Origin: Apium graveolens
Lineage: Eukaryota > Streptophyta > Magnoliopsida > Apiales > Apiaceae
NCBI RefSeq assembly: GCF_009905375.1
Contig: NC_133650.1
Coordinates: 66,529,669-66,593,668, forward strand
Length of the DNA stretch: 64,000 nucleotides
Reading direction: 5' to 3'
The translations under genes and the position numbers were made by a program. Positions 1-10,282 of this stretch are shown piece after piece (the stretch's first letter is position 1; each line of letters begins with the position of its first letter). Below the pieces are notes generated by a model that was given only the letters and a program-made list of their open reading frames with translations, did no database searches and had not been told where the DNA came from.

Positions 1-197
1 TTTAAATATTGAGGGAAAGATGATATTCCTGATTTCACGCCATATCCCATAGTTATTCTTTTGCTGTCATCTCCAAGGGTAACTACTGGGCTAGCTTACT
101 TGTCCACTTTTGTTAGCAGGGCTCTATCCTCGAACTCTTGTGTATTAAACATCCACATAGTTCGCTTCACTTTTTCTTGCCCTTTCTACATTATGGA
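1..197 (-). pseudogene. Copia-I protease-start relic
   Basis: On the minus strand, frames in this stretch read ALLTKVDK, then a stop, then ASPVVTLGDDSK and ITMGYGVKSG. This is the conserved stretch just after the aspartic-protease active site of plant Copia polyproteins. The segment expected to carry the D-[ST]-G active site, just before ALLTK, does not show it and reads NTQEFEDR instead. A stop lies between VDK and ASP. The copy therefore has neither an open frame nor a recognisable catalytic aspartate. It runs off the left edge of the window. Confidence 0.7.
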
Positions 198-635
198 TCA
201 AGTTTTCTTTGGTACCCAAACTAAATTGGGTCCAAGGGACTTAGAGAGATTCACATTATGAATAATATCATATGAAAATTTAACATGATTTTGTTTCTCA
301 TCAATTGTCTCCTTCTTCTCTTTAGAAATCTTAAGAATGCCTTTAGGCTTCCAAGTAGGAGTTTCCTTCCTAACCTTAGGAGGACTGACAGTCTTTGCCC
401 TATCATGCTTTTGACTCATGTTCTTATCATTATGCTTACAAGTAGTGGATGGAAAATGCATTAAGTTAAGATAAGACGACAAGGTATTAAAAGCACATGG
501 CATACATTTAGATTTATGATATGAAGAATGAGAACTAGGCATGGTAGGCATGTTATGCTTATTATGAACTTTACCTTTGTCTACTTTACTCACAGCACAT
601 GCATATGCAAGATGCGAAGCAGAATTACATTTAAA
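198..635 (-). pseudogene. Copia-I gag-protease linker with the remainder of the zinc knuckle
   Basis: The minus-strand frame directly after the stop at 636-638 continues FKCNSASHLAYAC. This is the C-x4-H-x4-C remainder of a CCHC zinc knuckle. A basic lysine-rich linker follows and ends in GPNLVWVPKKT, a motif usual just before the protease in plant Copia polyproteins. The segment of about 130 residues is open but cut off at both ends. It is a fragment of the polyprotein, not a gene of its own. Confidence 0.7.
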
Positions 636-1842
636 TCATAACTTCCTAGAAGAATTAGGTTTTAGTAGATCTTCATTTTTAATGCTAACACCTAATTTCC
701 CATTTCTATTGCGTCTGTTCTTCTTTTTAGCCTTATGAACATCTCTATCATCTAAGTGAGTTTTATGTTCATCACTAGAAGTTGACTCCTCAGATGACTC
801 TGCAGTTGACTCCTCATCACTAGAGACATAATCCTCAACAAGCATCTCACCTTCATTGAAAGAATCAGGAGTGGCCTTTTTACATAATAAATTATTAACC
901 TTTTCAGAAGCTTGTGATGTATCTGAAGAGTTTGATTTACTATTATCAACACCCTCTGATTCTATCACATGTTTCTGTCCAACATCACTGGATCCATTGT
1001 CAATTATGGCTCCATCGATTTGGTTGTCAATAATTTCTTTTACACTAATAGTAGAGCCTTGATAATCTTTCAACTTAGATTTTAACTCAGCTATCTGACT
1101 CCTACGGACATCATCTAAATCTTCACCGGCTTTCACCATGTTCTCTAGGAATTCATTACGTTTCTTAAGATTATCTAATTCAATAGTAATTAGTCCTAGT
1201 TCTTCTTGTCTAGTGAGCAGCAATCTATTTTTAGATTTTATTCTATTTATTTCCTCTTTAAAGCTGGCCATACTAGCATGAAGTTGAAACAATTCTACTC
1301 TTCTATCCTTATCACAATATTTACAATCATGCCAGTATATATTAGTATTGGTCTCAAAAGATACCTGCGATGAAGAGGTTTCCATTGATGTTGGGTCATT
1401 GCATTTTTCTTCCTCTCCATCTATACCATTCCAGTGCTTTTCATCACTGACTAATTCTTTGTCCTGATGCTTCTTCTGTCCATATTCATTCCTTCTCAGA
1501 CAAGATTCTTTATCTTTTTCTTGTATGGACTCTTCCATTTCACTGTTAAAGTGTCCCTTTTCTTCACCATCACACAGTTCATGTGTGCTTCCTCCAATCA
1601 ACTGTTCCTTGCAGCATTCACTGGATACCGACTCTGTAGATTCTCCATCTCCAAGATCTTGATTGTCTCCACTAGATGACTTAACCTTATATTTGGAATT
1701 TCTTCTGAATATAATTATACTACATTTAGAAGCCATCTTAAACATAGTTTGATCTTCTAATTTTCCAAGCTCTTCCAAAGTATAATAGTCATCTATAGCT
1801 TCTTAATTTCCAATTTAGATTTGATCCACTTGTAGAAGCTTC
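636..1842 (-). pseudogene. Copia-I gag C-terminal acidic and coiled-coil extension
   Basis: A long minus-strand frame of about 380 codons runs from near 1778 to a stop at 636-638. It is rich in Glu, Ser, Asp and Lys. The middle has a heptad-like Leu/Ile pattern (around LLLTRQEELGLITIELDNLK), which suggests a coiled coil. A Ser/Asp/Glu-rich tract follows, and then a basic end just before the knuckle. Upstream, 1779-1842 is out of frame and has stops, although IDDYYTLEELGKLEDQ can still be read there. The terminal stop replaces the first cysteine of the zinc knuckle. Confidence 0.7.
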
Positions 1843-2514
1843 CTAAGTCAGTGATCCTTCAACATTTTCTTCAGGAATTATGTATTCCTCTGCTACAAGA
1901 CATGTTAATTCATTTATGGTCTTGTTCCCGTTGTTCGCTATCTCAGACCCATGTTTGACATTTCTCTGCTTTTCCTCAGCTTCATAGGTCTTTAACTTGT
2001 CATAAAGCTCATCCAGTGACATTGTATTGAAATCCAATCCGTCTCCGTTGGATAACACTTTATTTTTCAAATGATTGGGCAAGGTAAGAATAAACTTTCT
2101 ATTTATCTGTTTCTGTGAGTATTTCTTCCCAAGTGTACTCATCTCATCCAGAAGTTGGGTGTACCTTCCAAGCAACTGTTTGATACTTTCACCGGAAAGA
2201 GATTTAAACTCCTTGTACTCAGAAATCAGAAAATTCAATTTGTTCTTGTCTTCAGTTCCCTCCACAATAGCTTCAATGGTTTCTCACATGTGTTTAGCAC
2301 TAACACAATCCTTAATCCGATGACACATGTTGGAATCCATTGACTCAACTAAAATTGATTGAAGACTTGCATCCAAAGAAACTAATTCCTTATCCCTATC
2401 AGTGTATTTAGATGGATCCTTTGGGATAAACTCTTGAGGAACTCTACTGTCTGAATCTGTAGTTATAGAAATGTCCTTTCTTGGTACAAATGGACTACTC
2501 TCTAAAATTCGCTT
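1843..2514 (-). pseudogene. Copia-I gag core (UBN2-type)
   Basis: Two overlapping minus-strand reading segments give the classic plant Copia gag core. ALDASLQSILVES-like and MCHRIKDCVSAKHM strings lead into EYKEFKSLSGESIKQLL, RYTQLLDEMSTLGKKY and RKFILTLPNHLKNKV. These match the gag-polypeptide (UBN2) family that builds the virus-like particle. The frame breaks at about 2266-2284 and ends with a stop at 1843-1845. The first gag residues lie across the Athila insertion at 26996-27114, and the reading resumes at 2514 on the shared GTAAT target duplication. Confidence 0.85.
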
Positions 2515-2519
2515 GTAAT

Positions 2520-3949
2520 TGATAAGTGGCATTTTATACCACTTAGAACGTCTTATAATGGCTTGAATTGATGTCTTGAAATCAAGTATTTTGTGTATTT
2601 GATGCATTTTTCTAGTGTTTGTGCATTTCAGGGTATTACTTGCATTTGTGGAGATATTTTGTCAAGAATAGGCCTAAATATATGCTTGGCATTGCAAGTG
2701 GGAAGTTAGGAGCAGAACGCAGCAGAAAACAGGATTAAAATAATGAATTTTCCAGTGAGGTGCTGGGCGCCCGCTCAGGAAGCTGGGCGCCCGCTCAGGA
2801 ATGCTGGGCGGCCGCTCAGGGGCGTAATTTTTAATTCTGATTTTTAGACTCCTGATTCTGCTAGACTTCCGACTTCTGAGATAGCTGGGACTTTTGGGGC
2901 TTCTATATAAGTAGTTTTCAGAGACGTTTCACGTGTGTTGAATCGTGGTATCAATCGAGGAGCAAGGAGATAAGGAAGAAGACCGTTTTAGCACATCTCA
3001 ATGAAAAAGAGGAAGCATAGTTTTCTTGTGATTCTTTTATTCGTGGTATCAGTGGATGCTAGTTTTCTTTACTTTGAACCTTATTACTCCTGTGAAGTAC
3101 TCTGGTTTAATTAAGTATTTTTATTAGTTATTCTCGTGTGTTATTATCATGTTTTCATATGAACCCATGGTGACGATGAGTTCAATCATGGGCTAATCGT
3201 GATCATGGGGTCGTAACGGATTTACTATGGAATTCTTTAGTTAGTTGTTTAATACCTTAGTGTGTGATGATTGTATGATATCTAGTATTGGTTGTGCTTA
3301 TTCGTCTTATGTGCGTCACGAACATATAAGATAGGGTGTTAATCTCTTGTGAAGCGACGGTGGATCTTGAGATTTAGAACTTGCCATACTAGCATAGGTT
3401 CATGTATGTGTATGCATGATTAGTGGGTAACTCTAACCATTTTACTTGCCCTGTGTAATCATAAGGAATAACTTGTGCTTAAATCGTTATGTTGTCAAAT
3501 TCTGTAGATATATAGGGTCTCAACATAATTGATGACTATTCAACTTCTATCTTAATTGTGGATGTTTGGTAGAATGGTATTAGTACAATGAAAGTTGTCT
3601 TTTATCAGTTTCGTGTTGTTCGATTAATATCATTACCGTTACATGTTAAGGGTAATAATAATAACTATTGAAGGAAGTAGTAATGAAGTTATGATCTCAT
3701 GTGTGTTTAATATTGTTAATTCAAGTGTCAATTAAGTGTTTAATTCTCGTAGTTAATTATAGTTAATACTTAGTTAATCAAATCTACGTGTTATTGTCTT
3801 AACATTGAGAAGTAATCATACAGTGTGAATAAGTGTTAATTGAACATAATTAGTCTGAGTCTCTGTGGGAACGAACTAGAAAGTATTCTATATTACTTTC
3901 GAACGCGTATACTTGAGTGTATTATTAGCACGTGTTTTCCGCCCTAACA
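2520..3949 (+). repeat. Athila 5' LTR
   Basis: It starts TGATAAGTGGC and ends GCCCTAACA, and matches 25585-26995 along its whole length. U3 holds three tandem GC-rich units of about 20 bp at about 2763-2820, where the 3' LTR has two. A TATA box TATATAA is at 2904-2910. The LTR is 1,430 bp against 1,411 bp for its partner, and the extra unit accounts for most of the difference. Confidence 0.93.
2904..2910 (+). promoter_or_regulatory. TATA box of the Athila 5' LTR
   Basis: TATATAA lies about 85 bp after the GC-rich palindromic repeats and is conserved at 25949-25955 in the 3' LTR. It would set the start of the genomic transcript. Confidence 0.6.
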
Positions 3950-3955
3950 AGTTTT

Positions 3956-3973
3956 TGGCGCCACTGCCGGGGA
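3956..3973 (+). other. Athila primer-binding site (tRNA-Asp type)
   Basis: TGGCGCCACTGCCGGGGA begins 6 bp after the LTR end. It resembles the complement of plant tRNA-Asp 3' ends used by Athila elements, with small differences. The leader continues to 4019 and, after the Copia-II insertion, from 11952. Confidence 0.75.
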
Positions 3974-4019
3974 CTAGGCGTATTTTTTTAGTTTATGCAT
4001 TTACCATCAGTGTTCATTA

Positions 4020-5688
4020 TGAAAGGAATATGTCCTAAGTCCAATCATGAATTAGGATTTAGGAATAACTTCCTGTGTAATCTGTTTTGATTTCATTGAT
4101 ATTAATAAAAGACTTGTTTTGTTTTTATTACGGGCTCTATCTATTTAAGTGTTTAAATAAGATATACCATAGTTTAGAGTAAAGCTTTTTATGGATTATG
4201 ATGAGATCATAATAGTGAGACCTAAAAGATGATAACTCTAAACTTAAATAGTTCCTGGTCGTAGGATTACTAACTGGTAATTAATAATCCGCAGAGATCG
4301 GTACATACTATGCTTGCTTCATTATGAAGGATATCTGTTCTCATAGACATTTGTGTGGTGACACTATAGCTAGTATGTAGGTGCTTATTATAGAATAAGT
4401 TCACTGAACATGACTCGCACAGCTTAACAACTGATGAAGTTCACTCACGTGTCAGCAGTTGTTCACATAGTGATAGTTGTACAAGTATCCTTAGACTTGA
4501 GTTCATCATAGTCATCTTGTGTACACTGCACTATGCTTTGGTTTAGTTCTTAGTCTCCAGGGACAATTATTAGGGCTCTACTGGGTATAGGAATTTGTAC
4601 ACGAAGATAGTGTATGATCAATAAAGGATTTACCCCTTCCAGTGAAGGAAGCGAATGTTCAAGGCTGATCCACTTATGCTAGTTCAGGAATCTCTGGCCA
4701 GAGTGAATGAAATTAGAAAGGAGTTTCTAATTTGCATAGAACTACGCATAGTAAATGGTAAGCAAGTGATTAAATTAGATAGGCTTGACACGAGATCCAT
4801 GCCTTGTATTTAATCAGGACATTGTAGGGTAGAAGGAGTTTATTGTACGGTAACTATTCACTGAATAGGTTCTTGGTATTCTAAGCAGTGAATTCATATT
4901 ATCCGGATAGTCGCGATATGCTGAGAAGTATCCCTCACGATGTAGAATAAATGTGATGAATTAATTAATCATATTTAATAAATTAGAGAATTTATATAAA
5001 TAATGATAAAATAGTTTTATTATTATTTATTTCTACTACCGGCTTAATATTGAACCTACAGGGTCACACCATAAAAAGAGAATGATTTAATGGTGGAGGA
5101 ATTAATTAATAATGGCTAATAATTATTTATTTATGAAATAAATAATTAATTGGCAAATTTAATAATTAATTAAATAAGATTTAATTGATTATAAATTAAT
5201 TAAGAAAAGTTCTTAATATTATTAATTAAGGATTTAATTTTTGGAAATTAAATCAAGAGAGAGAATTATTTCTAAAGTGTTTAGGAAAAGGATTAATAAT
5301 TAAAAGGTGTTTTAATTATTAATGAGAATAATAAATGGGATAATAATAATAATATTTATGGGAAAATTTCAGCTAAAAATTTTGCCTATAAATACACTAT
5401 TATAAACCCTATTTTTATTTGAACCTAAGAACCACAAAAACCCAAAAAGTTTGGAAAACCCAATCCTCTCCACCTCCTTCCTCCTCCTTAACATCGTTTT
5501 CTTGGTGGATACCGGTGGAGTGCTTCACACTTGAGGAGCAACTGCTAAGGATCTCTGATCGTTGTCTCCGAATTATTTTAAAGGTTAGATTCGATCCCTA
5601 TGTTTTTACCATGATTTATATGCTTTTATTTGGATTTTATATGTGTAAAAGTGTTTTGCCATGCCCCCGCTGCGATTAAAATCCAACA
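4020..5688 (+). repeat. Copia-II 5' LTR
   Basis: It starts TGAAAGGAATATGTCC and ends ATCCAACA. A TATA box TATAAATA is at 5387-5394. It differs from the 3' LTR at roughly 30 sites by eye, mostly transitions (about 1.8%). A short open frame at 5419-5679 is the R-U5 region read through and is not a gene. Confidence 0.9.
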
Positions 5689-6118
5689 CATTAGGACTCA
5701 TTGATTAAGACGTGTTACTTATCATTTCTGGTTGTGTTTCAGGTACTTTTGCGAGCGTTTATGCAAACATGTTCTCGTACTCGCAAGAGGAATTTAGATA
5801 CGGATGAGGAGACAAACTCAGTTCTTGATATTTCGGAGAAGATAGATTTTGAAGATTCGGATAAAGAGAGTGAGCTGAAAGAACCAGTAATCATGGGTGA
5901 TCGTATAGTTCCGGCAGATCCAGCTCTTATGGACTTTTCTCGGCCTAAAATTGATGACATTCAGTCAAGCATCCTTCATTCGGCTATTCAGGCTAACACT
6001 TTTGAAATCAAGTCGGGCACTATTCAGATGGTGCATAATTCTGTTTCTTTTGGAGGTGCTGCAACTGAAGACCCCAACATGCATATCAGGATTTTTGTCG
6101 AGATCTTTAGTACTTTCA
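5689..6118 (+). pseudogene. Extra copy of Athila leader and gag start inside Copia-II
   Basis: From CATTA onward this stretch matches 11952-12388, the genuine Athila continuation, with only about ten differences. It includes the gag start MQTCSRTRKRNLDTD and the string NMHIRIFVEI. Homology stops at about 6118, within AGTACTTTCAA, and unrelated Copia leader follows. It is a broken duplicate and encodes nothing complete. Confidence 0.88.
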
Positions 6119-7445
6119 AGAATAGGGGATCCTTTTAATGGCTTAAAAGGGTTGTAACGCATCACCGGAATGCGTTACAGGGCTTGTAACGCATTCCTGT
6201 AATGCGTTACAGCCCGACTGTCCACATTAAATTTGATTTTCTGGGAGTTTCGTAACTCCGTTTTGGGCGTGCAATATACCGTTGGATTCGTTTTTCCGAG
6301 ACGGATCTAATGGAGTGATCAATTTTAGTTTATATAAAAGTTTTGAACTGTTTATATTTCCATGAAGTATTTTAAAGCTGTTTTTGACTGTTTTAGTTGC
6401 TTTTAAATGCTTCATGTGATACATAGAGATGTATAATGCTTAGACTAATGTGCTAGATGATAAAACATGCCTACCTTGATGTTTATTCATGTTGATATAT
6501 GTGATATATGCTTAGTTTATCATGCGATGATAGATTTAGGTGAACTTAAATGAACATAAGGTGTTTGTTAGACAACCTAGTATAGTGAAATTGTTTCATA
6601 ACCTTAATAACAATATTATGAATACAATCATGAGATTCTTGTGTTTATGAAACACGTAATTGAATATGAATTTTTGATATGAGAGAAATGATGATTCTGT
6701 CAACAACAGATTTCTATCTGTAAGAAAGGGTTATTAAGTGACGCCTCTTGACAATGCTCCACCCGATCTGGGAATCGTCTGATTATTGATTATTGATTTG
6801 AAATATTTAATTTAAAAGGAAGAATCTCTTTATAATATGATTATGATTGTAACATAATATAATCCCTCTAAAATTAAATAATATCAAGTAGTAATTGGCC
6901 AATGACACAACGGGCTTGTGTCGGTCATAGCCTTCCAACATGATAGAAAAGTAGTTCTTATTTTTGAATCATTGTCGTTTCATGCCACAGCCGAGGGCTT
7001 TGATTTCGAAATAAGAAATACTTGTCTATTACATAGAGATGTGTACATTGAATAAGAATCTAAAGGTCGTTACGTGCCACAGCCGTGGGCCTTTGGGGAC
7101 TGATTCAATTGTACGAAATGTTGGGTTAGACCTGACTTAGAATATTGAGTTTGTCGTGCCACAGCCGTGACTCAATTATTCAAGAGGCTAAAGTTTGATT
7201 AGGGAATAACATTAGATGTAATTGACAAGAGTTGTCTGCCTATTGAACATTACATGGCATTTCGTGCCACAGCCGGGGTTGTGTAATGGAATGTAGGATC
7301 CCTATTCCCACTAGCATTATGAATCCTTAATTTTTCATGTAGGGGGTTGAATAAATTAGATAAACTAGTGGGAGCCACTTATGAATAAAGACCCGATTCA
7401 TATAGTGTTTTGAAATGAAATCGATTATTTGCTAAGTGTTGTTAT
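6119..7445 (+). other. Copia-II leader with two sets of RNA-type hairpins
   Basis: This non-coding leader precedes Copia-II gag. Two tandem hairpins with 10-bp arms TGTAACGCAT/ATGCGTTACA lie at 6153-6215. A hairpin with ATGACACAA/TTGTGTC-type arms lies at 6902-6928. Four further inverted repeats at 6956-7016, 7043-7114, 7140-7181 and 7248-7288 each present the loop sequence CGTGCCACAGCCG or a close variant. Another inverted repeat (TGTTTCATAA/TTATGAAACA) lies near 6593-6655. No protein-coding signal is seen here. Confidence 0.75.
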
Positions 7446-8741
7446 ATGTTTATCATTTACAGATTTACTTTGTACGTTATGTCTTCTGCACTATCACTCA
7501 GGAGCATACTAGATGCTCACAAATTGACTGGTCCTAATTATGCTGACTGGCTTCGAAACTTGAGAATTGTTCTCAGGATTGAGAAGCTGGAATACGTGAT
7601 TGACTCACCTAAGCCTACTGAACCTGCTAGTGATGCACATAATGATGAACATGTTGTGTATCGTAAGTGGATAGATGATGCAAATGTTGCTCAATGCATC
7701 ATGCTAGCTTCCATGAACATTGAGCTATAGAAGCAACATGAGCATATGGATGCTCACACTATCCTCATGCATCTACAAGAGTTGTATGATGTGGCAGGGA
7801 GGATAACTCGATATGAGATATCAAAGGAGTTGTTCGGTTGTAGGATGTCTGAGGGATCATCTGTGAATGACCATGTACTTCAGATGATCAATTTAATTGA
7901 ACGTCTTGGACAATTTGGTTTTGCCATGGATGGGGAGCTGAGCCAAGACTTGGTCTTGCAATCGCTTCCGAGTTCGTTCTCGCAGTTTGTTGTGAACTTT
8001 CATATGAATAAGTTGGATGTCAGCCTTCCTGAACTCCACAACATGTTGAAGACTGCGGAATCGAATTTTCCCCCTAAGAAGAGTTTTGTTCTTCTAATTG
8101 GTGAAGGTTCCAATCCTAAGAAAAGGAAGAGGAACTCTTCGAAGAAGAAGAAGGTAGGTGAAGAAAAGCCGGTTCCACCAAAAGCTGAAGACCCCAAGAG
8201 CAAAGTTGTTTGCTTTCACTGTAACAAGGTGGGGCACTGGAAGAGGAACTGCAAGGTTTACCTTACAGAATTGAAGAAGAAGAAGGGTAGTGAGACTACC
8301 GCTTCTGATTCAGGTATGTTCATGATAGAAGTGAATATGTCATTAAATCAAATTTCTACTTGGGTATTAGATACCTCCTGTGGTTCTCAAATCTGTAATT
8401 TGTTGCAGGGACCAAGGAGAAGTAGGACTCTTGAGGAAGAGGAGGTGATTCTACTGATGGGAAATGGAGCAAGAGTTGCTGCTATAGATGTAGAATCATT
8501 TCATTTACATATGCCTACGGGCAAGACTATTGTTTTAAATAATTGTTATTTTGTTCCCTCGATTGTGAGGAATATTATTCCCATGTTAGACTTGGCTAGA
8601 TTTTCATTTATTATTGAGAATAATGAATGTTCTATTCTTAGAGATAATATTCTTTATGGACGTGGTGCTTTAAATAATGGTCTGTATAAATGTGACATAA
8701 TTTACTTCAGATTGAACAAACTAATAAAAGAAAAGGGATGA
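7446..8741 (+). pseudogene. Copia-II gag and protease
   Basis: The frame starts best at the ATG at 7479 (MSSALSLRSILDAHKLTGPN), which begins a Copia gag N-terminus with a conserved LTGPNYADWLRNL. A TAG at 7728-7730 interrupts it, and the same frame resumes at 7731. The rest of gag follows (ELYDVAGRITRYEISKELF, LVLQSLPSSFSQFVVNFHM). Next come a lysine-rich tract and a complete zinc knuckle, C-x2-C-x4-H-x4-C, in CFHCNKVGHWKRNC. The protease region reads WVLDTSCGSQICN, so the usual D-T-G active-site glycine is serine. The frame closes at 8741, before the integrase. Confidence 0.85.
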
Positions 8742-9623
8742 TGAAAATCTCACTTCATTGTGGCACTGCAGTCTCCAATTAGTAGACATGGAGAGAGGGC
8801 TGCAAATTTGCTAGGAATGGTACACACAGATGTATGTGGACCAATGTCTAAGCAAGCCATGGGTGGATTTTCATACTTCATTACTTTCATAGATGATAGA
8901 TCTAGATTCGGATATGTGTTTGATGAAACACAAGTCTGAAGCCTTTGAAAAGTTCAAAGAGTATAAGTATGAAGTGGAGAAACAAACCAAACATAGTATT
9001 ATAATTCTTCGATTAGATCGAGGTGGTGAATACTTTAATGGAGTGTTTCTAGATTATCTCAAAGTAAATGGTATAGTCTCCCAGTGGACTCCTCCAGATT
9101 GGTATCTGAAAGGAGAAATCGAACTTTATTAGACATAGTTCGGTCCATGATGAGCTATGAGAATCTTCCAGTATTCCTATGGGGTTATGCATTGGAAACC
9201 TCAGCATATTTACTGAATAAGGTGCCTTCCAAATCTGTTACTCAAACTCCGTATGAGATATGGAAAGAAAGGAAACCGAGTCTTAAACACGTTAAGATTT
9301 GGGGATGCCCAGCTTATGTCAAGTAAGTTGACCCAGATAAGCTGGAATATCGATCCGTAAAATGTAGTTTTGTGGGATATCCTAAAGAGACTTTAGGGTA
9401 TTACTTTTACACCGATCATCGGGTGTTTGTCTCCAGACATGCTACCTTCTTGGAAAAGGAGTTTATCCTTGAAGGAAACAGTGGGAGCAAAATTGAATTT
9501 GATGAAGTTCAAGAAGCACAAACTACTACGGTTCAAGTGGAAACACCTGTTCTGACTGAACAACCTTTTGTGGAACAACCCATTCATAGATCAGGGAGAG
9601 TGTCTCGCCAACCTGAGAGGTAA
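8742..9623 (+). pseudogene. Copia-II integrase, frameshifted
   Basis: Integrase motifs are spread over three frames. LGMVHTDVCGPM holds the first catalytic Asp. It is followed by FIDDRSRFGYV-like text, LRLDRGGEYFNGVF (second Asp) and a broken stretch before NRTLLDIVRSMMSYENLP. The post-core motifs YEIWKERKPSLKHVKIWGCP, CSFVGYPKETLGYYFY and RRSGRVSRQPER-type text end at 9623. Frames change near 8890, 9110 and 9330, where a stop follows AYVK. The integrase would not be made. Confidence 0.85.
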
Positions 9624-10282
9624 TATGGCCTTGTCATTAAGAATGACAATGAGTTGTCGATCATTGATGACGACCCTATGACCTATAATGAGGCTATGAG
9701 TAGTGTTGACTCAGAAAAATGGCATAGTGCCATGAAATCCAGAATGGAATCTATGTATACGGTATACAAAAGATAGATTATAGCAGATGGCCAGGTGGAG
9801 ACCTATAAGGCCAGGCTTGTGGCAAAAGGATTCAAACAAAGGCAATGGATTGACTTTGATGAAACCTTTTACCTGTGGCCCTGTTAAAATCAGTTCGGAA
9901 TTTGATTGCGATTGCTGCTTACTACGACTATGAGATATGGCATATAGCCAGATGGTTTTCTTTCCAAGAGAAATGAAAGCCTAGTATATAAGCTACTGCG
10001 AACCATATGTGGTTTAAAGCAAGCTTCTCGTAGATGGAACATTCGTTTTGATGAGACAATCAAAGAGTTTGATTTTATCAAAAACGTAGATGAACCATGC
10101 GTCTATAAAAGGGTTAGTGGGAGCGCGGTAACATTTCTTGTATTGTATTGAATTAGAGTTGACACACATAACAACATAGCAGACCCACTCACAAAGCTAC
10201 TTTATGAAAGTCACTTTGATCGTCATAAAGACAAGATGGGTATTAGATACCAGAGTGATTGGCTTTAGTACTAGTGGGAGAT
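9624..10282 (+). pseudogene. Copia-II reverse transcriptase, internally deleted
   Basis: After DDPMTYNEAMSSVDSEKWHSAM, the usual start of Copia RT, readable RT motifs continue (VETYKARLVAKGFKQ, then LCGLKQASRRWN-type text) up to about 10135. The sequence then jumps to the RNase H tail (ADPLTKLLYESHFDRHKDKM at about 10180-10240) and the polypurine tract before the 3' LTR. The YVDD catalytic box, the rest of RT and nearly all of RNase H are missing. The element could only have moved in trans. Confidence 0.82.

Larger units (their letters stand above)
1..2519 (-). mobile_element. Copia-I retrotransposon, gag/protease part (left of the Athila insertion)
   Basis: This is the downstream portion of a minus-strand Copia element. 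Its gag start and 5' LTR lie on the far side of the Athila insertion, at 26996-28134. Reading leftward one meets the gag core, a long acidic coiled-coil extension, a CCHC knuckle, a linker and the start of the protease, and then the window ends. RT, integrase and the 3' LTR would lie outside. Stops and frameshifts separate almost every module, so the element is dead. The long gag with a coiled coil resembles large-gag Copia lineages such as SIRE-type elements, but the lineage call is an inference. Confidence 0.85.

Noticed and set aside
2515..2526. Athila LTR start first placed at 2527 (TGGCATTTT)
   Set aside because: That border gives no target duplication. Starting at TGATAAG (2520) gives matching GTAAT on both sides and restores the Copia-I gag reading.
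5419..5679. 86-codon frame present in both Copia-II LTRs (also 11682-11942)
   Set aside because: It spans the R-U5 region downstream of TATA, and duplication is due to the LTR pair. No recognisable protein.
6956..7288. Considered a CRISPR-like or simple tandem repeat array
   Set aside because: Only a 13-base loop is shared. The stems differ and are self-complementary, which fits folded RNA and not spacer-repeat or tandem duplication.
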